NCBI GenBank assembly: GCA_018825725.1
Contig: JAHKBC010000070.1
Coordinates: forward strand, 1-5,999
DNA: 5,999 nucleotides
DNA from: Candidatus Omnitrophota bacterium
Lineage (GTDB): Bacteria; Omnitrophota; Gorgyraeia; Gygaellales; Profunditerraquicolaceae
Direction of reading: 5' to 3'
The position numbers and the translations under genes were made by a program. Of this stretch, positions 4,488 through 5,999 are shown one piece after another (positions within the stretch are counted from its first letter, which is position 1; each line of letters opens with the position of its first letter). The notes under the pieces are model-generated. The model made no database searches. It was given only the letters and a program-made list of their open reading frames with translations, and was not told where the DNA came from.

Positions 4488-5999
4488 GAGTTAGGTATAG
4501 ACATATTCCCGAGAAGCAGGGGTTATATGATCCGCGTTTCGAACACGATTCCTGCGGCGTGGGTTTTGTTTGTAATATTCAGGGTAAAAGTTCTCACGCG
4601 ATTGTTCGCCAGGGTATTGAGGTATTAAATCGTCTCTCCCACCGCGGAGCTGTAGGCGCTGATCCGGATACTGGTGACGGAGCGGGAATTCTCATACAGA
4701 TTCCACATAAATTTTTTAAATTAGAGTGTTCTAAACTTGGGATTGCCCTTGGGGAAAAGGGTAGTTATGGCACGGGTTTCATATTTTTTCCAAAAGAAAG
4801 CAAGCAGGCGGATAGTTTCCGGGAGATTGTTGAGCAGGCGGTTAAGAAACATAAACAGGTAATTTTAGGATGGCGCGATGTGCCTCTGGATAATTCTAGT
4901 TTAGGTAAAATAGCCAGAGAAACTCAGCCGCGCATCAGCCAGATTTTTATTGGCAAGGGGCAAGAGGTCTTTGACGATGAGTTAGGTTTTGAAAGAAGGC
5001 TTTATGTAATCCGCAAGGAAATAGAGAATGCCTTGCAGGCAGATTATCCGAAAGACACTTTTTTTTATATCACTAACCTTTCTTCGCGAACTATTAGCTA
5101 TAAGGGGCTGTTAAAGCCTGAGCAGCTTGATAGATTTTTTCTGGACCTTAATTCCCAAGATTTAGAAAGTGCCATAGCTTTAGTGCATTCGCGCTATAGT
5201 ACCAATACCTTTCCTACCTGGGATCTTGCGCAGCCATTCCGTTTTTTGGCGCATAACGGAGAAATCAATACCCTGCGAGGAAATATCAACTGGATGCGCG
5301 CGCGCGAAAGGCTCCTGAGTAGTAAATATTTCGGCACGGATATTGAGCTTCTTAAGCCGGTTATTGTAGAGGGAGGCAGTGATTCGGCGATTATGGATAA
5401 TGTCTTTGAGCTCCTGGTTTTATCAGGAAGGACCTTAGAACATTCCATGATGATGCTTATCCCGGAGGCCTGGGAGCATAATGCTTCCATGGATGAAGAA
5501 TTAAAGGCATTTTATCAATACCACTCCTGTTTTATGGAACCCTGGGATGGTCCGGCGGCAGTTACTTTTACCGATGGCAAGAATGTAGGCGCGGTTTTAG
5601 ATCGTAATGGCTTAAGGACGGCAAGGTATATTATTACCAAAGATGACCTTGTGGTTATGGCCTCTGAAGTAGGTGTACTTGATATCGATGAAAAAAAGAT
5701 TAAATTTTCCGGTAGGCTTGAACCGGGGAAGCTCTTTTTTATTGATACCAAACGTGGATTGATAGTTGATGACTCGCGTATTAAAAAGGAAATCTCCAGC
5801 CGCTCTCCATATTGCCAGTGGAATAAAGAGAATTTGGTAGAACTCGATGATATACCGGGACTTCCCCTGCGTAATGACGATTCTTCGGACACCATTGCCC
5901 TTTTAAAGGTTTTTGGTTATAGCCGCGAGGACCTGAAATTTATTATTAAGCCTATGTGCGAAGAAGGGAAAGAACCTTTAGGTTCGATGGGAAATGATA
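4475..5999 (+). CDS. gltB: Glutamate synthase large subunit, N-terminal third (3' end outside window)
   Basis: Large (alpha) subunit of glutamate synthase, which transfers the glutamine amide nitrogen to 2-oxoglutarate to form two glutamates. The 508 visible codons stay open to the right edge; full family members have about 1,500 residues. The start is firm: an in-frame stop at 4463-4465 leaves ATG 4475 as the only start before the conserved region. Residues 1-26 form a short propeptide-like segment. Cys27 in HDSCGVGFV is the N-terminal nucleophile of the class II glutamine amidotransferase domain (about 27-430), expected to be exposed by propeptide removal. Further amidotransferase motifs are HSRYSTNTFP 238-247, HNGEINTLRGN 260-270, and EGGSDSA 299-305. 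From about 470 the central domain begins, with DTIALLKVFGYS and GSMGND at the edge. There is no strong Shine-Dalgarno (GGGG at 4457-4460 is 14 bases away), so translation probably depends on coupling with the overlapping Fis-type gene. A gltD small-subunit gene may follow but is not visible. Confidence 0.96.
   Translation, partial: MEDLRVRYRHIPEKQGLYDPRFEHDSCGVGFVCNIQGKSSHAIVRQGIEVLNRLSHRGAVGADPDTGDGAGILIQIPHKFFKLECSKLGIALGEKGSYGTGFIFFPKESKQADSFREIVEQAVKKHKQVILGWRDVPLDNSSLGKIARETQPRISQIFIGKGQEVFDDELGFERRLYVIRKEIENALQADYPKDTFFYITNLSSRTISYKGLLKPEQLDRFFLDLNSQDLESAIALVHSRYSTNTFPTWDLAQPFRFLAHNGEINTLRGNINWMRARERLLSSKYFGTDIELLKPVIVEGGSDSAIMDNVFELLVLSGRTLEHSMMMLIPEAWEHNASMDEELKAFYQYHSCFMEPWDGPAAVTFTDGKNVGAVLDRNGLRTARYIITKDDLVVMASEVGVLDIDEKKIKFSGRLEPGKLFFIDTKRGLIVDDSRIKKEISSRSPYCQWNKENLVELDDIPGLPLRNDDSSDTIALLKVFGYSREDLKFIIKPMCEEGKEPLGSMGND

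Noticed and set aside
5194..5895. Minus-strand reading frames opposite gltB
   Set aside because: They are antisense to the conserved amidotransferase domain with no recognisable protein features.

Overview
The window is a single-strand (+) nitrogen-assimilation cluster from a bacterium. Gene order is: 3' part of an Amt-type ammonium channel gene (open at the left edge), a PII signal-transduction protein gene, a 271-base gap rich in inverted repeats, a type III glutamine synthetase gene (glnN), a strong hairpin terminator, a small gene for a stand-alone Fis/NtrC-type DNA-binding domain, and the 5' third of the glutamate synthase large-subunit gene (gltB, open at the right edge).

Together these genes describe ammonium uptake and its assimilation. 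Amt admits ammonium, and PII senses 2-oxoglutarate and ATP/ADP and is expected to gate Amt. GlnN fixes ammonium into glutamine, and GltB transfers the glutamine amide to 2-oxoglutarate (GS-GOGAT). The Fis-type protein overlaps gltB by 13 bases and is the obvious candidate for a local regulator.

Layout: 1-1229 amt (partial); 1234-1572 glnK/glnB; 1573-1843 non-coding, with at least four hairpins and a GCAC/GTGC cluster; 1844-4033 glnN; 4038-4073 perfect 36-base palindrome (terminator); 4085-4120 promoter-like hexamers; 4107-4487 Fis-domain protein with an uncertain start; 4475-5999 gltB (partial). amt and glnK form one transcription unit. glnN may be read through from it or have its own leader. 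The Fis gene and gltB form a second, translationally coupled unit.

Organism: clear Shine-Dalgarno sequences (AAGGAGGG before glnK, GGAGG before glnN) argue against Bacteroidetes, although the only glutamine synthetase seen is the GSIII type familiar from that phylum. GSIII together with an NtrC-like Fis domain and moderate-to-low GC would fit an uncultivated Gram-negative-type lineage such as Omnitrophota, Elusimicrobiota or another PVC-neighbouring group. This is inference with low confidence. The standard genetic code fits all five genes, and I see no frameshifts.

The core genes are well-known families. The less ordinary parts are the structured gap upstream of glnN, including a nested hairpin with an alternative fold just before the ribosome-binding site, and the orphan NtrC-type DNA-binding protein coupled to gltB.
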